A stretch of DNA of 64,000 nucleotides from Oscillospiraceae bacterium (GCA_017456105.1 JAFTKA010000010.1:1-64000), one strand, 5' to 3'; positions 8,385 to 18,298 are shown, counted from the first letter of the stretch. The notes: generated from the letters alone by a model not told the origin. Program-made: numbers and translations.

Positions 8385-9746
8385 TTATTTCTCTTCCTGC
8401 AAAAATTGCTCCAGAGCCAATTCCATACGCATACCACGGCTGCCCTTAAACAGCAGGGTATCCCCCGGCTTTGCCATCTGTTTCAGCACCTTAACCAGCA
8501 TATCCCGGTCTGTAAAGGCCCGGGCATTGGCAGCTGTCATACCACCGGTAAAAGCACCATTCAGCATTTTGGAGCTGTTGGGGCCGAATGCCAACAGAAT
8601 GTCCGCCTTCTCTGCGACGATCCTGCCGACCTTATAATGCTCCGAAGCGGTACACACACCCAATTCCAGCATATCGCCCAAAACCGCAACCTTACGGCCC
8701 TGACGGTTACCCAGTACATTCAGTGCCGCCGCCATGGACTCCGGGCCTGCATTGTAGCAGTCCTCGATAATGTAGAATCCATTTTTCTCATAGGTCTGCT
8801 GCCGTCCGGCCATATTCCGGAACTCCGAAAGAGCCAACTGGATCTTCTCTGTGCTTACGCCCAATTCCAAGCCCACTGCCACGGCAGCCAGTGCATCGTG
8901 GACATAATGCAGGCCCTCCAAAGACAGCTCCACAGGGAACTTTCCGTTATCAGTATTGGCAACAAAAGTGATTTTTCCGTCGGATTCCAGAACATTTTCA
9001 GCCAAAACGGAACATTCCGTATTGTTGATGCCGAAGTATTCCACAGGACGGCTGACCTGCTTCTGGTGATTCCAAAGAAGACCATCATCACCATTAAGGA
9101 TCAGCTTGCCATCGGCAGACATACCCTCCCGGATCTCCAGCTTTGCCTGCAGGATACCCTCCATAGAGCCAAGATGCTCAATATGCATTGTACCGATATT
9201 GATGATCACACCGATGTCAGGCTTGGCAATGGAAGCAAGATAGGCGATCTCCCGGAAATGATTCATACCCATTTCCAGCACCGCTACCTGTGTGCCCTCA
9301 CCCATGGCAAGGATCGACATAGGCATACCGATGTCATTGTTGTGATTCACGGGGGTCTTGCCCACACGGAATGTGGTCTGCAAGACAGAAGCGATCATTT
9401 CCTTGGTGGTGCTTTTACCCACAGAGCCGGTAACACCCACCACCTTCATACCCAATCTTTCCCGCTCCTTCCGGGCAATATCCCCCAGAGCAAGCCGGGT
9501 ATCTTCCACCACAATGGCAGGATAATCCCCATCACAATGGGTGCAAAGCACTGCGGCTGCACCGGCTTCCATAGCAGCAGGGATAAAGTCATGGCCGTCC
9601 CGCTGACCCTGCAAAGCCACAAACAGCTGACCGGGCATAATCTTCCGGGTGTCATTGTTCGCACCGAAGAAAGTTACATTTTCATACTTGGGGTCCACAG
9701 AGCCGCCGCACCACTGTGCCGCCTGCCGCAAGGTGATGGTACCCAT
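8385..9746 (-). CDS. murF: UDP-MurNAc-tripeptide:D-Ala-D-Ala ligase MurF
   Basis: This 453-aa Mur ligase adds D-Ala-D-Ala to the UDP-MurNAc tripeptide. The N-terminal recognition domain (residues 1-90) is followed by the P-loop GVTGSVGKSTTKEM, the central ATPase segment VLEMGMNHFREI and the C-terminal domain with EDCYNAGPESMAAAL. It sits 4 nt downstream of murE. Confidence 0.96.
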   Translation of the reverse strand: MGTITLRQAAQWCGGSVDPKYENVTFFGANNDTRKIMPGQLFVALQGQRDGHDFIPAAMEAGAAAVLCTHCDGDYPAIVVEDTRLALGDIARKERERLGMKVVGVTGSVGKSTTKEMIASVLQTTFRVGKTPVNHNNDIGMPMSILAMGEGTQVAVLEMGMNHFREIAYLASIAKPDIGVIINIGTMHIEHLGSMEGILQAKLEIREGMSADGKLILNGDDGLLWNHQKQVSRPVEYFGINNTECSVLAENVLESDGKITFVANTDNGKFPVELSLEGLHYVHDALAAVAVGLELGVSTEKIQLALSEFRNMAGRQQTYEKNGFYIIEDCYNAGPESMAAALNVLGNRQGRKVAVLGDMLELGVCTASEHYKVGRIVAEKADILLAFGPNSSKMLNGAFTGGMTAANARAFTDRDMLVKVLKQMAKPGDTLLFKGSRGMRMELALEQFLQEEK

Positions 9747-9750
9747 AATC

Positions 9751-11196
9751 CTACCTCATTTCCTGAAGGCGTTCGGCTACCACTTCCCGTTCGTCCAAAT
9801 GGTGCTTTACGCCATGAATCTCCTGATAAGTCTCGTGGCCTTTTCCAGCCAATACAATTATATCATCTTTTTCCGCAATGTCCATAGCCTGATGGATCGC
9901 ACGGATACGATTTTCTATCACAATGGGATTTTTTTGAGGATCGACACCCTTCAAAATATCCGAAATGATGGCATTGGGGTCTTCCGTCCGGGGATTATCG
10001 GAGGTGATAACGGCAATATCTGCCAGCTCCGTTCCAATTTTACCCATAATGGGCCGCTTGATGGGATCCCGGTCGCCGCCGCAGCCAAAGACCGCGATCA
10101 GTCTGCCCTTACAGAAATCCTTCACAGAGGAAAGTACATTCTCCAGTCCGTCGGGGGTGTGAGCGTAATCGATCAGCACCGTAAAATCCTTACCGGGTGT
10201 GGGTACGACCTCCACCCGACCCTTGACGCCCTGTGCCGTTTCCAAGGCCCTCGCGGCATCTTCCAGAGAAACGCCCAGCTGCAAAGCACAGCCAAGCACT
10301 GTCAGTGCGTTATAGATGGTAAATTTGCCGGGGATTCCCATTTTTACAGGGACCCTGCGGTCTTCATAAACCGCCGTAAAGGACACGCCGTCTGCCAAGA
10401 ATTCCGCATCGACTGCACACAAATCGCCCTTTCCTTTACAGGAGGTGGTCAGCATAGAGCAGGTCGCTTTTGCCGTCATTCTATCGAACCAGGCATCGTC
10501 GCAATTCAGCACGCCCCGGTCGCAACGGGAGAAGAGAATTGCCTTGGTATCGCAGTAATCTTCCATGGTCTTGTGGAAATCCAAATGATCTTCCGTCAGA
10601 TTGGTAAATGCTCCCACAGCATAGTGAAGGCCTGCCACACGATCCAAAGCAATGGCGTGGGAGGAGACCTCCATAATGGCGTGGGTACAGCCGGCATCTC
10701 TCATTTGAGCCAGCAGTGCCTGCAGTTCAAAGCTCTCCGGCGTGGTACGCTCCGTAGGAATCCGCAAAGAGCCGATCATATTTTCCATAGTACCCATGAG
10801 GCCCACTTTTGCACCCAGCGTCTGCTCCAGAACGTGCTTCAAAAGCAAGGTGGCAGAGGTCTTACCGTTGGTGCCGGTAACGCCGATCAACTGCATGGAA
10901 GAGGCCGGGTGGCCGTAGAAATTCCCGCCGATCTGAGCCAGTGCCAACCGGTCAGAGGCCACCTGTACATAGGGAATCCCGTCTTCCTGTGCCTTGGCGG
11001 TTACGACCGCAACAGCACCCTTCTCCAGTGCCATCGGAATAAAGCGGTTTCCGTCGGTGGCAAAGCCGGAAATGGCAACAAAAAGGCTTCCCTTCGTTAC
11101 CTTTCGGGAATCATAGACCACATCGGTGATCTGCAGATCCATATTCACATTGGTGCTTAAGATTTCCACATCTGCAAGCAGTTCTCTCAGTTTCAT
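9751..11196 (-). CDS. murE: UDP-MurNAc-tripeptide synthetase MurE (meso-DAP type)
   Basis: This 481-aa ligase adds the third stem residue. The P-loop GVTGTNGKTSATLLL, the HAIMEVSSHAI motif and the C-terminal GCGGDRDPIKRPIMG are present. The substrate pocket motif SDNPRTEDP (about residue 398) carries the DNPR signature that in characterised MurE enzymes goes with meso-diaminopimelate rather than lysine, so the stem peptide probably carries meso-DAP. It is followed closely by murF. Confidence 0.96.
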   Translation of the reverse strand: MKLRELLADVEILSTNVNMDLQITDVVYDSRKVTKGSLFVAISGFATDGNRFIPMALEKGAVAVVTAKAQEDGIPYVQVASDRLALAQIGGNFYGHPASSMQLIGVTGTNGKTSATLLLKHVLEQTLGAKVGLMGTMENMIGSLRIPTERTTPESFELQALLAQMRDAGCTHAIMEVSSHAIALDRVAGLHYAVGAFTNLTEDHLDFHKTMEDYCDTKAILFSRCDRGVLNCDDAWFDRMTAKATCSMLTTSCKGKGDLCAVDAEFLADGVSFTAVYEDRRVPVKMGIPGKFTIYNALTVLGCALQLGVSLEDAARALETAQGVKGRVEVVPTPGKDFTVLIDYAHTPDGLENVLSSVKDFCKGRLIAVFGCGGDRDPIKRPIMGKIGTELADIAVITSDNPRTEDPNAIISDILKGVDPQKNPIVIENRIRAIHQAMDIAEKDDIIVLAGKGHETYQEIHGVKHHLDEREVVAERLQEMR

Positions 11197-11206
11197 AAGC
11201 TCTCCT

Positions 11207-13531
11207 CTAATCTCGTGCTTTTGTGTCAGCGAAGGTAAGGCTGATGGTCGTGCCTTTCGGCACGGTGGTTTCTTTTTGAACAGACTGGCTGATCACCGTT
11301 ACCGCCGGTGATATGTCTGTGTTTCCTACAACGTGAACATATAACCCCAGCTGTCCGGCAGTATCCGATGCCTGCTGGCGGTTCATACCTGTAAAATCCG
11401 GTACGGTAACATTTTCCGTTTCCGGGCCGTCCTCCAAGAACAGAAGGATCTGACTGTCGCCGGGGACGCTCTGTCCCGCTGCCGGCAGCTGAGCGGTAAT
11501 AGTTTCACCCTGTCCCTCTACGGTGGCGGTGATGCCTTGGCTTTTCAGCTTTTTCTGTGCTTCGGTAACGGTCAGCCCCTCATAATCCTCCAATACCACA
11601 ATTCTGCCTGCTGCATCGTCGGGTGAGTATGCTGCCTGTACACCCAGATAGGGCAAGATATCCGCCAGTACCGCTCCCACAGTGGGTGCGGCCATAACAC
11701 CGCCGGAAATATACATTCCCGTCTGCCTTGAAGGCGTGTCCAGGGCTACTAATACAATATACTCCGGATCGTCCATGGGTGCAACCCCCACAAATGATAC
11801 GATTTTATCCAGAGTTTTTTGGCCGTTTTCGTCCAAAACATCAATTTTTTCGCTGGTGCCGGTTTTTCCACCAATCAGAAATCCCGAAACCTTGGCATTT
11901 TTGGCAGTTCCTACCTCCACAACCGACTGTAAAAGGGTACACATAGTCTTGGAGGTATCCCCACTGATCACCTGACGAATGACAGTCGGCTCTTGCTTTA
12001 AGACGGTGTTCCCCTTGGCATCAAGGACTTCCGAGACAATATAGGGTTCTAGCAAATAGCCACCGTTTACCACTGCGGCGATCCCCCGCACCAACTGAAT
12101 GGGGGTCAGCTTGAAGGTCTGTCCGAAAGAGCCGGAGGTCAGGGACGCTGTTCCCCATTTATCCGTGTCGGTTACCAGTTCCTTGCTAAAGAAAACGCCC
12201 TTGCTTTCACCGGGCAGGTCAATGCCTGTTTTTTCCAGGATCCCGAACTTTTCCACATATTCGTAGAACCGCTCACCGCCCAGCTTCAGGGCGATATGGG
12301 CAAAAGCAAGGTTGCAGGAATTCTGCAGAGCCTCCGGTGTCTTCTCTGCTCCGTGTCCCTTGCTACGCCAGCAGTGCAAAAGCTGAGAACGGCCGGGAAT
12401 ATGCTCCGATCCGCTGCAATGAAAGCTGGTATTCAAATCAATTGCACCGCAGTCCAAAGCCGCCGCCATAGTCAGCACCTTAAAGGTAGAGCCCGGCTCA
12501 TAGCCGTCGGAAATGCAGCGGTTACGCCACTGCTTCAGTCTTGCTTCCGTCAAAGCCTTTTGGTACGCCTCCCGGCCAGAAAGATAGGCTTCGCTTCCCT
12601 CCGGGTGCATCATATAATCCAGCCGCAGCTTTTCTAAGGTCAGCTTGGTTTTCGTATCCTGTATGTCCTGATAAGAATTGGGGTCATAGCCGCCTAGGGT
12701 GGCCATAGCAAGGATTTCTCCGGTCTTGGCATTCATCACCATACCGAATGCACCGTTTTGTACATCGTAACTGGCAATGGCGTTTTCCATATGCTTTTCC
12801 AGCATTGCCTGTACCGTCATATCCAGCGTCAGCACCAGGCTGCAGCCCTGATCGGAGGACACATAGTTTTCATAGGAATAGGGCATATCCATCTCATTGT
12901 TGCCCTTTGTGGTAATGACCCGTCCGGGGTCTCCTTCCAAAAAGCCGTTATAGCCCGCCTCGATCCCCTCAGAACCGGTATTGGAAGCATTGACAAAGCC
13001 CAGCACCTGCGATGCCAGGCTGCCATAGGGGTAGTATCGCTGGGAATTGGGCTCCAAATGGATCCCGGAGATCCCCTTTTCATTGATGTAAGTACGGACT
13101 TTCGATGCGGTATCTTCATCGATCCGGGAGGCGATCTGCTTATACCGTTTGGAGAAATCCTGACTCTGTTCATAGATCCAGTCCGGCTCTTTTTCCAAAA
13201 TCCCACCCAGGACCTGCGAAATATCCTCCAAATCCGCCTTGGACTGTTTTAATTCGTGGGGGTTTAAGTACACATTCTCAACACCGACAGATGACGCCAG
13301 AACATTCATATTCCGGTCATAGATCAGTCCCCGATCGGCCGTAACCTGTGTGGTGCGGCTCTGATTTCGCAGAGCAAGATCTGCATAGTAGCCGTTATTG
13401 ATCACCATCAGATCGTAAAGCCGTGCGGCGATCGGCACAAAGGCGATCAGCCCCAGAATAAGACCTGCAACGATGATCCGCTTGTGGTGTCCGCTATCGG
13501 CACGTACACGAAGGTTTTTCTCCTTCTTCAT
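11207..13531 (-). CDS. class B penicillin-binding protein with two PASTA domains (FtsI/SpoVD-like)
   Basis: This 774-aa septal transpeptidase crosslinks new peptidoglycan. It has one N-terminal membrane helix (about 18-42), a PBP dimerisation domain (about 50-215), a transpeptidase domain with S348-TFK (catalytic Ser), SCN (405-407) and KTG (556-558), then two PASTA repeats (about 640-700 and 705-770). PASTA-bearing PBPs in dcw clusters of Firmicutes include PBP2b-type division enzymes and the spore cortex protein SpoVD. Only one such gene is present here, so I take it as the division enzyme without assigning a symbol. An SD-like AAGG lies upstream of the ATG. Confidence 0.93.
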   Translation of the reverse strand: MKKEKNLRVRADSGHHKRIIVAGLILGLIAFVPIAARLYDLMVINNGYYADLALRNQSRTTQVTADRGLIYDRNMNVLASSVGVENVYLNPHELKQSKADLEDISQVLGGILEKEPDWIYEQSQDFSKRYKQIASRIDEDTASKVRTYINEKGISGIHLEPNSQRYYPYGSLASQVLGFVNASNTGSEGIEAGYNGFLEGDPGRVITTKGNNEMDMPYSYENYVSSDQGCSLVLTLDMTVQAMLEKHMENAIASYDVQNGAFGMVMNAKTGEILAMATLGGYDPNSYQDIQDTKTKLTLEKLRLDYMMHPEGSEAYLSGREAYQKALTEARLKQWRNRCISDGYEPGSTFKVLTMAAALDCGAIDLNTSFHCSGSEHIPGRSQLLHCWRSKGHGAEKTPEALQNSCNLAFAHIALKLGGERFYEYVEKFGILEKTGIDLPGESKGVFFSKELVTDTDKWGTASLTSGSFGQTFKLTPIQLVRGIAAVVNGGYLLEPYIVSEVLDAKGNTVLKQEPTVIRQVISGDTSKTMCTLLQSVVEVGTAKNAKVSGFLIGGKTGTSEKIDVLDENGQKTLDKIVSFVGVAPMDDPEYIVLVALDTPSRQTGMYISGGVMAAPTVGAVLADILPYLGVQAAYSPDDAAGRIVVLEDYEGLTVTEAQKKLKSQGITATVEGQGETITAQLPAAGQSVPGDSQILLFLEDGPETENVTVPDFTGMNRQQASDTAGQLGLYVHVVGNTDISPAVTVISQSVQKETTVPKGTTISLTFADTKARD

Positions 13532-13554
13532 AATATCCCGACCTTCCGTTAAAC

Positions 13555-13585
13555 AATGGGCAGCCAGGAAGTACCCTTGCTGCCC
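13555..13585 (-). other. stem-loop between ftsL and the PBP gene
   Basis: An inverted repeat TGGGCAGC/GCTGCCCA with a 13-14-nt loop lies in the 87-nt ftsL-pbp gap. It is not followed by a U-run on the minus strand, so it is more likely an RNA-processing or stability element than a terminator. Confidence 0.5.
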
Positions 13586-13618
13586 ACTACTATTAAAGTC
13601 TATTGGCCGGGATACGCT

Positions 13619-14080
13619 TTATGCAAACAAGCCTGCCAAAAAGTTACCGATCCTTTGTGCAAAGCTCATTTGCTGCACCTGAGTTTCCGGAAGGGTAACA
13701 GAGATTCTCTGAATCTCTTCACTGGGCACCATGCCCAAAGCCAAGGCAGTCTGCTCTACATTTTGCAGATCATAACCGCCTTCATATTCGTTCTCCAAAG
13801 CCTTGTTTTCAGCACTGAGCTGGGTTACGTAGGACTGAAGCTCCGCAGCCTCCTGTCGGACACTCTGTAAACGGAACATACCAACAGCCATCATCACCAG
13901 CATACATACCGCAACGGCAATACCCAAAATTGCCACTGGGTCAACATACACCCGAATTCTCTTTTGGGTAAATATCTTTAGTGCTGCCTTTGCCTGCCAA
14001 GGAGCGAAGGCAGGCAAAGGCTTACGGGCAGCACTGCCGTCTGTGGAATAACGGATATATTGCACTTTCATTTGTGTCAT
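13619..14080 (-). CDS. ftsL: FtsL-like septum formation protein
   Basis: This 153-aa protein has a basic cytoplasmic N-terminus with a Pro/Ala-rich stretch, one transmembrane helix (about 47-68, VAILGIAVAVCMLVMMAVGM) and a coiled-coil segment (about 70-105, LQSVRQEAAELQSYVTQLSA), then a short domain. This is the FtsL/DivIC layout. Sequence similarity in this family is always low, so the call rests on topology and on its place between rsmH and the septal PBP gene. Confidence 0.82.
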   Translation of the reverse strand: MTQMKVQYIRYSTDGSAARKPLPAFAPWQAKAALKIFTQKRIRVYVDPVAILGIAVAVCMLVMMAVGMFRLQSVRQEAAELQSYVTQLSAENKALENEYEGGYDLQNVEQTALALGMVPSEEIQRISVTLPETQVQQMSFAQRIGNFLAGLFA

Positions 14081-14104
14081 ATGTGCTGCCTCCTTCTGTC
14101 AAAT

Positions 14105-15040
14105 TCAAAGTTTCTCGCAGACCCGCAGCTTTGCACTGCGTGCTCTGGGATTTGTTTCCAATTCCTCGTCTGTCGATACGATGGGCTTTCTGCCGATCAG
14201 CTTTACCTCCGGTGTCTTTCCACAGACACATACCGGGAAGTTGGGTGGGCAGGTACAGCCCTTTGCGGCCGCTGCCATGGCAGTCTTCACGATCCTGTCT
14301 TCCAAAGAATGGAAGGTGATCACAGCCATACGTCCACCGGGATTTAAGCAACCGATGGCATCTTTCATTACCTTTTCCACAGCACCAAGCTCGTCATTGA
14401 CTGCAATGCGAATCGCTTGAAAACTGCGTTTTGCCGGGTGCTGCTTTTCCCGCAGAGCTGCAGGCGGCATCGCCGAGCGGATCACGTCCACAAGCTCCAG
14501 GGTGGTTTCAATGGGTTTTTGCTCACGGCGACGGCAAATGCCGGACGCGATCTGCGGTGCGTAACGCTCCTCGCCGTAATCATATAAAATTCGCTTCAGT
14601 TCTTCCTGGCTCCAGGTGTTCACTACATCATAGGCAGTTAAGGCATCTTCCCTGTTCATTCGCATATCCAAAGGTGCATCTGCCATATAGGAAAAGCCCC
14701 GTTCCCCGTCGTCCAACTGGGGAGACGATACGCCAAGATCCAAGAGAATTCCGTCAACGCCGGAAATGCCAAGATCAGATAAAACTGTTTTGATCTCAGA
14801 AAAATTGGAGTGTACCAGCTTTACCCGGTCGCCCCAGAGCCCCAGTCTCTCCCCTGCCGCCTCCAGTGCCACCGTATCCCGATCAATACCGATCAGTCTG
14901 CCGGTGGTCAGCTTCTGCACGATGCATCTGGAGTGGCCCGCACCGCCAAGGGTGCCGTCCACGTAAATGCCGTCGGGTCGAATGTTGAGAGCCTCAAGGC
15001 ACTCTTCCAATAGTACCGAAATATGGTGAAACTCACTCAT
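14105..15040 (-). CDS. rsmH: 16S rRNA (cytosine(1402)-N(4))-methyltransferase RsmH
   Basis: This 311-aa enzyme methylates C1402 in the decoding centre. The N-terminal HHISVLLEECLEAL, SAM motif YVDGTLGGAGHS, GILLDLGVSSPQLD and the C-terminal VITFHSLEDRIVK are diagnostic. Its partner at the same nucleotide, rsmI, lies 4 kb away at 19062. The start overlaps mraZ by 4 nt. Confidence 0.97.
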   Translation of the reverse strand: MSEFHHISVLLEECLEALNIRPDGIYVDGTLGGAGHSRCIVQKLTTGRLIGIDRDTVALEAAGERLGLWGDRVKLVHSNFSEIKTVLSDLGISGVDGILLDLGVSSPQLDDGERGFSYMADAPLDMRMNREDALTAYDVVNTWSQEELKRILYDYGEERYAPQIASGICRRREQKPIETTLELVDVIRSAMPPAALREKQHPAKRSFQAIRIAVNDELGAVEKVMKDAIGCLNPGGRMAVITFHSLEDRIVKTAMAAAAKGCTCPPNFPVCVCGKTPEVKLIGRKPIVSTDEELETNPRARSAKLRVCEKL

Positions 15041-15465
15041 ATGCCAATGGCCTCCAACGAAGCCAGCAGTTTTTCGGGGGTAATATTCTCGGACTCAAAG
15101 GTCTTGAACTCCTCTGAATCCCAGATCTCAGCCTGACCGGCACGACCTACTACCATCACATCACGAGAGATCCCTGCGTATTCCAAAAGGGACTGGGTAA
15201 GGCCAAACCGGAACTGCTTATCGGGCGTACACTCCGATGCGTTCATAAAAATAAGGCTGGTGGCAGCGGACCGCTGAGACAGGGGCAGTGCATTATAGTT
15301 CTGAACCAGCGTCTGCCAATCCTCTGCGGTGTAAATGGTCAGGCAACGATGGCCGCAGTTGACGCCGAGCGTAACAAAGAAATCCTGGCCCAATTCGCCC
15401 CGCAGCTTTGCAGGTACGAAAAGCCGATTCTTATCATCAAGCTTTGCCGGGTACTTTCCGATCAC
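15037..15465 (-). CDS. mraZ: transcriptional regulator MraZ
   Basis: This 142-aa protein has two AbrB-like swapped-hairpin domains. The opening MIGKYPAKLDDKNRLFVPAKLR and the second-half copy DKQFRFGLTQSLLEYAGI are typical. MraZ rings bind direct repeats upstream of mraZ and repress the dcw operon. Such repeats are present here 17-52 nt upstream of the start. Length is the family norm. Confidence 0.96.
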   Translation of the reverse strand: MIGKYPAKLDDKNRLFVPAKLRGELGQDFFVTLGVNCGHRCLTIYTAEDWQTLVQNYNALPLSQRSAATSLIFMNASECTPDKQFRFGLTQSLLEYAGISRDVMVVGRAGQAEIWDSEEFKTFESENITPEKLLASLEAIGI

Positions 15466-15481
15466 TTTTCGGTCGCCTCCT

Positions 15482-15517
15482 CTCCATTTTGCTCCACTTA
15501 GCTACCATTTTGCTCCA
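15482..15517 (-). promoter_or_regulatory. array of four MraZ boxes
   Basis: Minus strand repeats TGGAG (15513-15517), TGGTA (15503-15507), TGGAG (15492-15496) and TGGAG (15482-15486) are spaced by 5, 6 and 5 nt, giving the 10-11-bp phasing of known MraZ operators (TGGGN repeats in other bacteria). The array lies just downstream of the -10 box and reaches the Shine-Dalgarno GGAGG, so binding could block promoter clearance. Confidence 0.78.
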
Positions 15518-15526
15518 TTTAATGAC

Positions 15527-15555
15527 AGTATAATAGATGATTTTTGAAATTGCAA
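15527..15555 (-). promoter_or_regulatory. sigma-A promoter of the dcw operon
   Basis: Minus strand TTGCAA (15550-15555), a 17-nt spacer and TATACT (15527-15532) lie directly upstream of the MraZ box array. It is the only strong promoter seen before mraZ. Confidence 0.8.
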
Positions 15556-15586
15556 TACTTTTTTTGTAATTTTTCACGAAAATATG

Positions 15587-15656
15587 CAAAAAAATACCGG
15601 GTTTTTGCAATTTTAGAACAGTTGTTCTATAAAATTGCCCGTTCCCCGGTATTTTT
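15587..15656 (-). terminator. long nested stem-loop after the ClpC gene
   Basis: An outer 11-bp repeat (15591-15601 with 15645-15655; AAAATACCGGG) encloses an inner near-palindrome (15607-15620 with 15623-15638; GCAATTTTAGAACA arm). On the minus strand it is followed by a run of A/T, so it probably ends the ClpC transcript and insulates mraZ. The nesting is longer than a usual terminator. Confidence 0.6.
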
Positions 15657-15663
15657 ATGCGGT

Positions 15664-17982
15664 TTAAGAGGTAAAGTGAAGTGTCCCCTGCTCCAGCCGA
15701 CAGTGAATATGGGCAGGCTTTTTACTGTTTTTCAATAGAAACACCGCCAATGGTCCTTCCACCGCTTCCTGCACCAGGTGTCTCACCTGTCTGGCACTGC
15801 CCTTTTTCATCAGTCTCCTGCCAAGTTCCTGAGAAAGGCCCTCCGGAAAGCTGATCTGCATACCGCTGTCTGATGCCCGCTGAGAAAGCTCGCACAGATA
15901 CTTGCCAACAATTCGCTCCATGGTCTGCTCTGTCAGGGAAGAGAAATATACGATCTTATCCAGTCTTCCCAAAAACTCCGGTGTGAACCTCTGCTTCAGA
16001 GCCTCCTTCGTCTGACCGCTGTGGCCTGAGGGCTGAAAGCCCAGGCCATCGCCCCGAATGTCGCCGCCTACGTTGGTGGTCATCACAACGATGGCATTCC
16101 GGAAACTGACCCGTCTGCCCGTAGAGTCGGTCAGCACTCCTTCTTCCATAATCTGCAATAGAATTCCCGCCACGTCCGGGTGTGCCTTTTCCAGTTCGTC
16201 CAGCAGCACTAAACAGTAGGGTCGTCTGCGGACGGCTTCGGTCAATTTGCCGCCCTCCTCATAACCCACATATCCAGGAGGTGCACCAATGAGTCTTGCT
16301 ACCGATTGCTTTTCCATAAACTCCGTCATATCCAGCCGGATCATAGCGTCCTTGCTGCCATAGAGCTCACGGGCCAGTGTGCGGCACAGTTCCGTTTTAC
16401 CGACACCGGTAGGTCCTGCCAATAAAAGACTGGCCACAGGCCTATTTTCGTCCCGCAAGCCATAAAGTCCTCTGCGGACAGTCTCACAGACCTGCTGTAC
16501 TGCTTCCTGCTGACCCATGACCTGTTTCCCAACGATCTCCTCCAAATGCAAAAGCCGTTCCTTTTCATCGGCAGTCAGTCTCCCCACAGGGATTCCCGTT
16601 CTGGCAGACACCGCCCAGGCCACATCTGCCGGAACTACCATGCGGGGCCTGCGGTTCTCCCCTGTCCAGGTTGTGATCCTTTGCATCTTATCCCGCAGCT
16701 CTGCCGCCTTCTCATAGCGGCTCTCCCGGACTGCCTCGTGCAGCTCCTTTTCCAGTTCCTGCTTGACACCCCGCCGTCCTGTATAGAGTTCCTCCATACG
16801 GGCGTGGGACGCCCCTTCATCAATAAGATCAATGGCCTTATCCGGCAAATAAAGATCCGGAAGATACCGGACAGACAACCGCACAGCCTCCTTTAGGGCT
16901 TCGTCGGAAATACGGATATGATGGTGTCGTTCCAGTCCCGGCTTTAGTCCCTTCAGGATCGCCATGGTTGCCGCCCCGTCCGGTTCATCTACCGTAACCG
17001 GGCGGAATCGCCGCTCCAAAGCAGGGTCTTTTTCAATGTATTTCCGATACTCGGATAAGGTGGTTGCACCCAGCATCTGCAGTTCTCCCCGACCCAGAGC
17101 CGGTTTGAAGATATTGGCCGCATCAATCGCACCTTCTGCCGCACCGGCACCCACAATGGTGTGCATCTCGTCCACAAACAAAATCACATCACCGCTGCGG
17201 CGGATCTCCGCCAGTACGTCCCGCAGCCGTTCCTCAAATTCACCGCGGTATTTTGTGCCCGCCACCAGATTGGCCATATTCAGGCTCATCAGCCGTTTAT
17301 CCTTCAGCTGGGGTGGCACAAGCCCTGCCGCCATTCTCTGGGCAAGCCCCTCAGCAATGGCCGTCTTGCCTACACCGGGCTCACCAACCAGAGCAGGGTT
17401 ATTTTTATTCTTACGGCTGAGAATTCCGATGACCGTATTGATCTCCTTGTCTCTGCCGATCACAGGCTCCATATTGGACGCCTTTTGGATCAGGTCCTCG
17501 CTGAACTGCTCAAGAAGTCTCGTTGTAGTCCCCTCCCTTTTTTCCTGCATTCTCTTCCCCCATTGCAGACATTCCACCGTCCTGTTAAAGAGCTCTGCGG
17601 TATCTACACCGCTTAACATCATAATCTTTGCCGCGGCGGTTTTCTCCCGACGAAGCATCGCTAAAAGAATGTGGGTAGTGGTAACCTCACGGCTGCCCAT
17701 ATATTCTGCTTCCCTGCCGGAATCCCGCAGGATCGTCTTGGTCTGGTGTGAAAACCCCTGGGGCAATGGAAGGTACGGTGTACCCATACCATAGAGCACC
17801 GCAACCATATCCTCACTTAGCTCCGTTTCCATTCCCGCACACCGTAAAAGCTGACCGGCAGAGCCCTGCTCCTGCAAAAGAGCCAAAAGCAAATGGACGC
17901 TTCCCACATAACTATGGCCAAAGCTTCTGGCCTTTTCCGCGGCCCGGAGTAAAAACGACTGTACTTCCCTACTGTATCGCAT
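15664..17982 (-). CDS. clpC: ClpC-type AAA+ unfoldase
   Basis: This 772-aa protein has an N-terminal double Clp repeat (residues 1-145), a first AAA+ module with Walker [10 protein letters not shown] (about 200), a UVR-like segment ([14 protein letters not shown]), and a second AAA+ module with GPTGVGKTE (about 523) and a C-terminal small domain. Such ATPases feed substrates to ClpP or act in stress recovery. I chose ATG 17982 (MRYSREV, with GGAGGG upstream) over a longer frame. No mcsA, mcsB or ctsR lies nearby and I see no CtsR box, so regulation differs from the Bacillus operon. It is divergent from the ferredoxin gene. Confidence 0.9.
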   Translation of the reverse strand: MRYSREVQSFLLRAAEKARSFGHSYVGSVHLLLALLQEQGSAGQLLRCAGMETELSEDMVAVLYGMGTPYLPLPQGFSHQTKTILRDSGREAEYMGSREVTTTHILLAMLRREKTAAAKIMMLSGVDTAELFNRTVECLQWGKRMQEKREGTTTRLLEQFSEDLIQKASNMEPVIGRDKEINTVIGILSRKNKNNPALVGEPGVGKTAIAEGLAQRMAAGLVPPQLKDKRLMSLNMANLVAGTKYRGEFEERLRDVLAEIRRSGDVILFVDEMHTIVGAGAAEGAIDAANIFKPALGRGELQMLGATTLSEYRKYIEKDPALERRFRPVTVDEPDGAATMAILKGLKPGLERHHHIRISDEALKEAVRLSVRYLPDLYLPDKAIDLIDEGASHARMEELYTGRRGVKQELEKELHEAVRESRYEKAAELRDKMQRITTWTGENRRPRMVVPADVAWAVSARTGIPVGRLTADEKERLLHLEEIVGKQVMGQQEAVQQVCETVRRGLYGLRDENRPVASLLLAGPTGVGKTELCRTLARELYGSKDAMIRLDMTEFMEKQSVARLIGAPPGYVGYEEGGKLTEAVRRRPYCLVLLDELEKAHPDVAGILLQIMEEGVLTDSTGRRVSFRNAIVVMTTNVGGDIRGDGLGFQPSGHSGQTKEALKQRFTPEFLGRLDKIVYFSSLTEQTMERIVGKYLCELSQRASDSGMQISFPEGLSQELGRRLMKKGSARQVRHLVQEAVEGPLAVFLLKNSKKPAHIHCRLEQGTLHFTS

Positions 17983-18053
17983 GTATTTCCCTCCGTCAGG
18001 AAAGTTTTGCCAGAGGGACTTAAAAATATACTGGAGTTTTTTTATAAAAACCA

Positions 18054-18081
18054 TTGCATTTTATAAAATCCATGCTAGAAT
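18054..18081 (+). promoter_or_regulatory. extended -10 promoter of the ferredoxin gene
   Basis: TTGCAT (18054-18059), a 16-nt spacer and TAGAAT (18076-18081), preceded by TGC, form an extended -10 promoter. The leader is about 40 nt. Confidence 0.75.
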
Positions 18082-18127
18082 AGAACTGCAATTCATTTGC
18101 CAAGAACTACAAATAGGAGGAATAATC

Positions 18128-18298
18128 ATGGCTTACAAAATTACTGATGCTTGTGTTAAGTGCGGTAGCTGCGCTGACAACTGCCCCGTAGAGGCTATCT
18201 CCGAGGGCGATGAGATGTACGTAATCGACGCTGACGTTTGTGTCAGCTGCGGCGCTTGTGCTGACAACTGCCCTGTTGAAGCAATCGAGGAAGGCTGA
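18128..18298 (+). CDS. 2[4Fe-4S] ferredoxin
   Basis: This 56-aa clostridial ferredoxin carries two CxxCxxCxxxCP cluster motifs (CVKCGSCADNCP and CVSCGACADNCP), giving two low-potential [4Fe-4S] clusters for electron transfer in anaerobic metabolism. AGGAGG lies 7 nt before the ATG. It is monocistronic, with its own promoter and strong terminator. Confidence 0.97.
   Translation: MAYKITDACVKCGSCADNCPVEAISEGDEMYVIDADVCVSCGACADNCPVEAIEEG

Noticed and set aside
9649..11160. A 503-codon open frame antisense to murE.
   Set aside because: It is low-complexity, His/Gln-rich and lies fully within a conserved essential gene.
17983..18053. A CtsR heat-shock operator before clpC.
   Set aside because: I looked for the tandem GGTCAAA-type repeat and did not find it.
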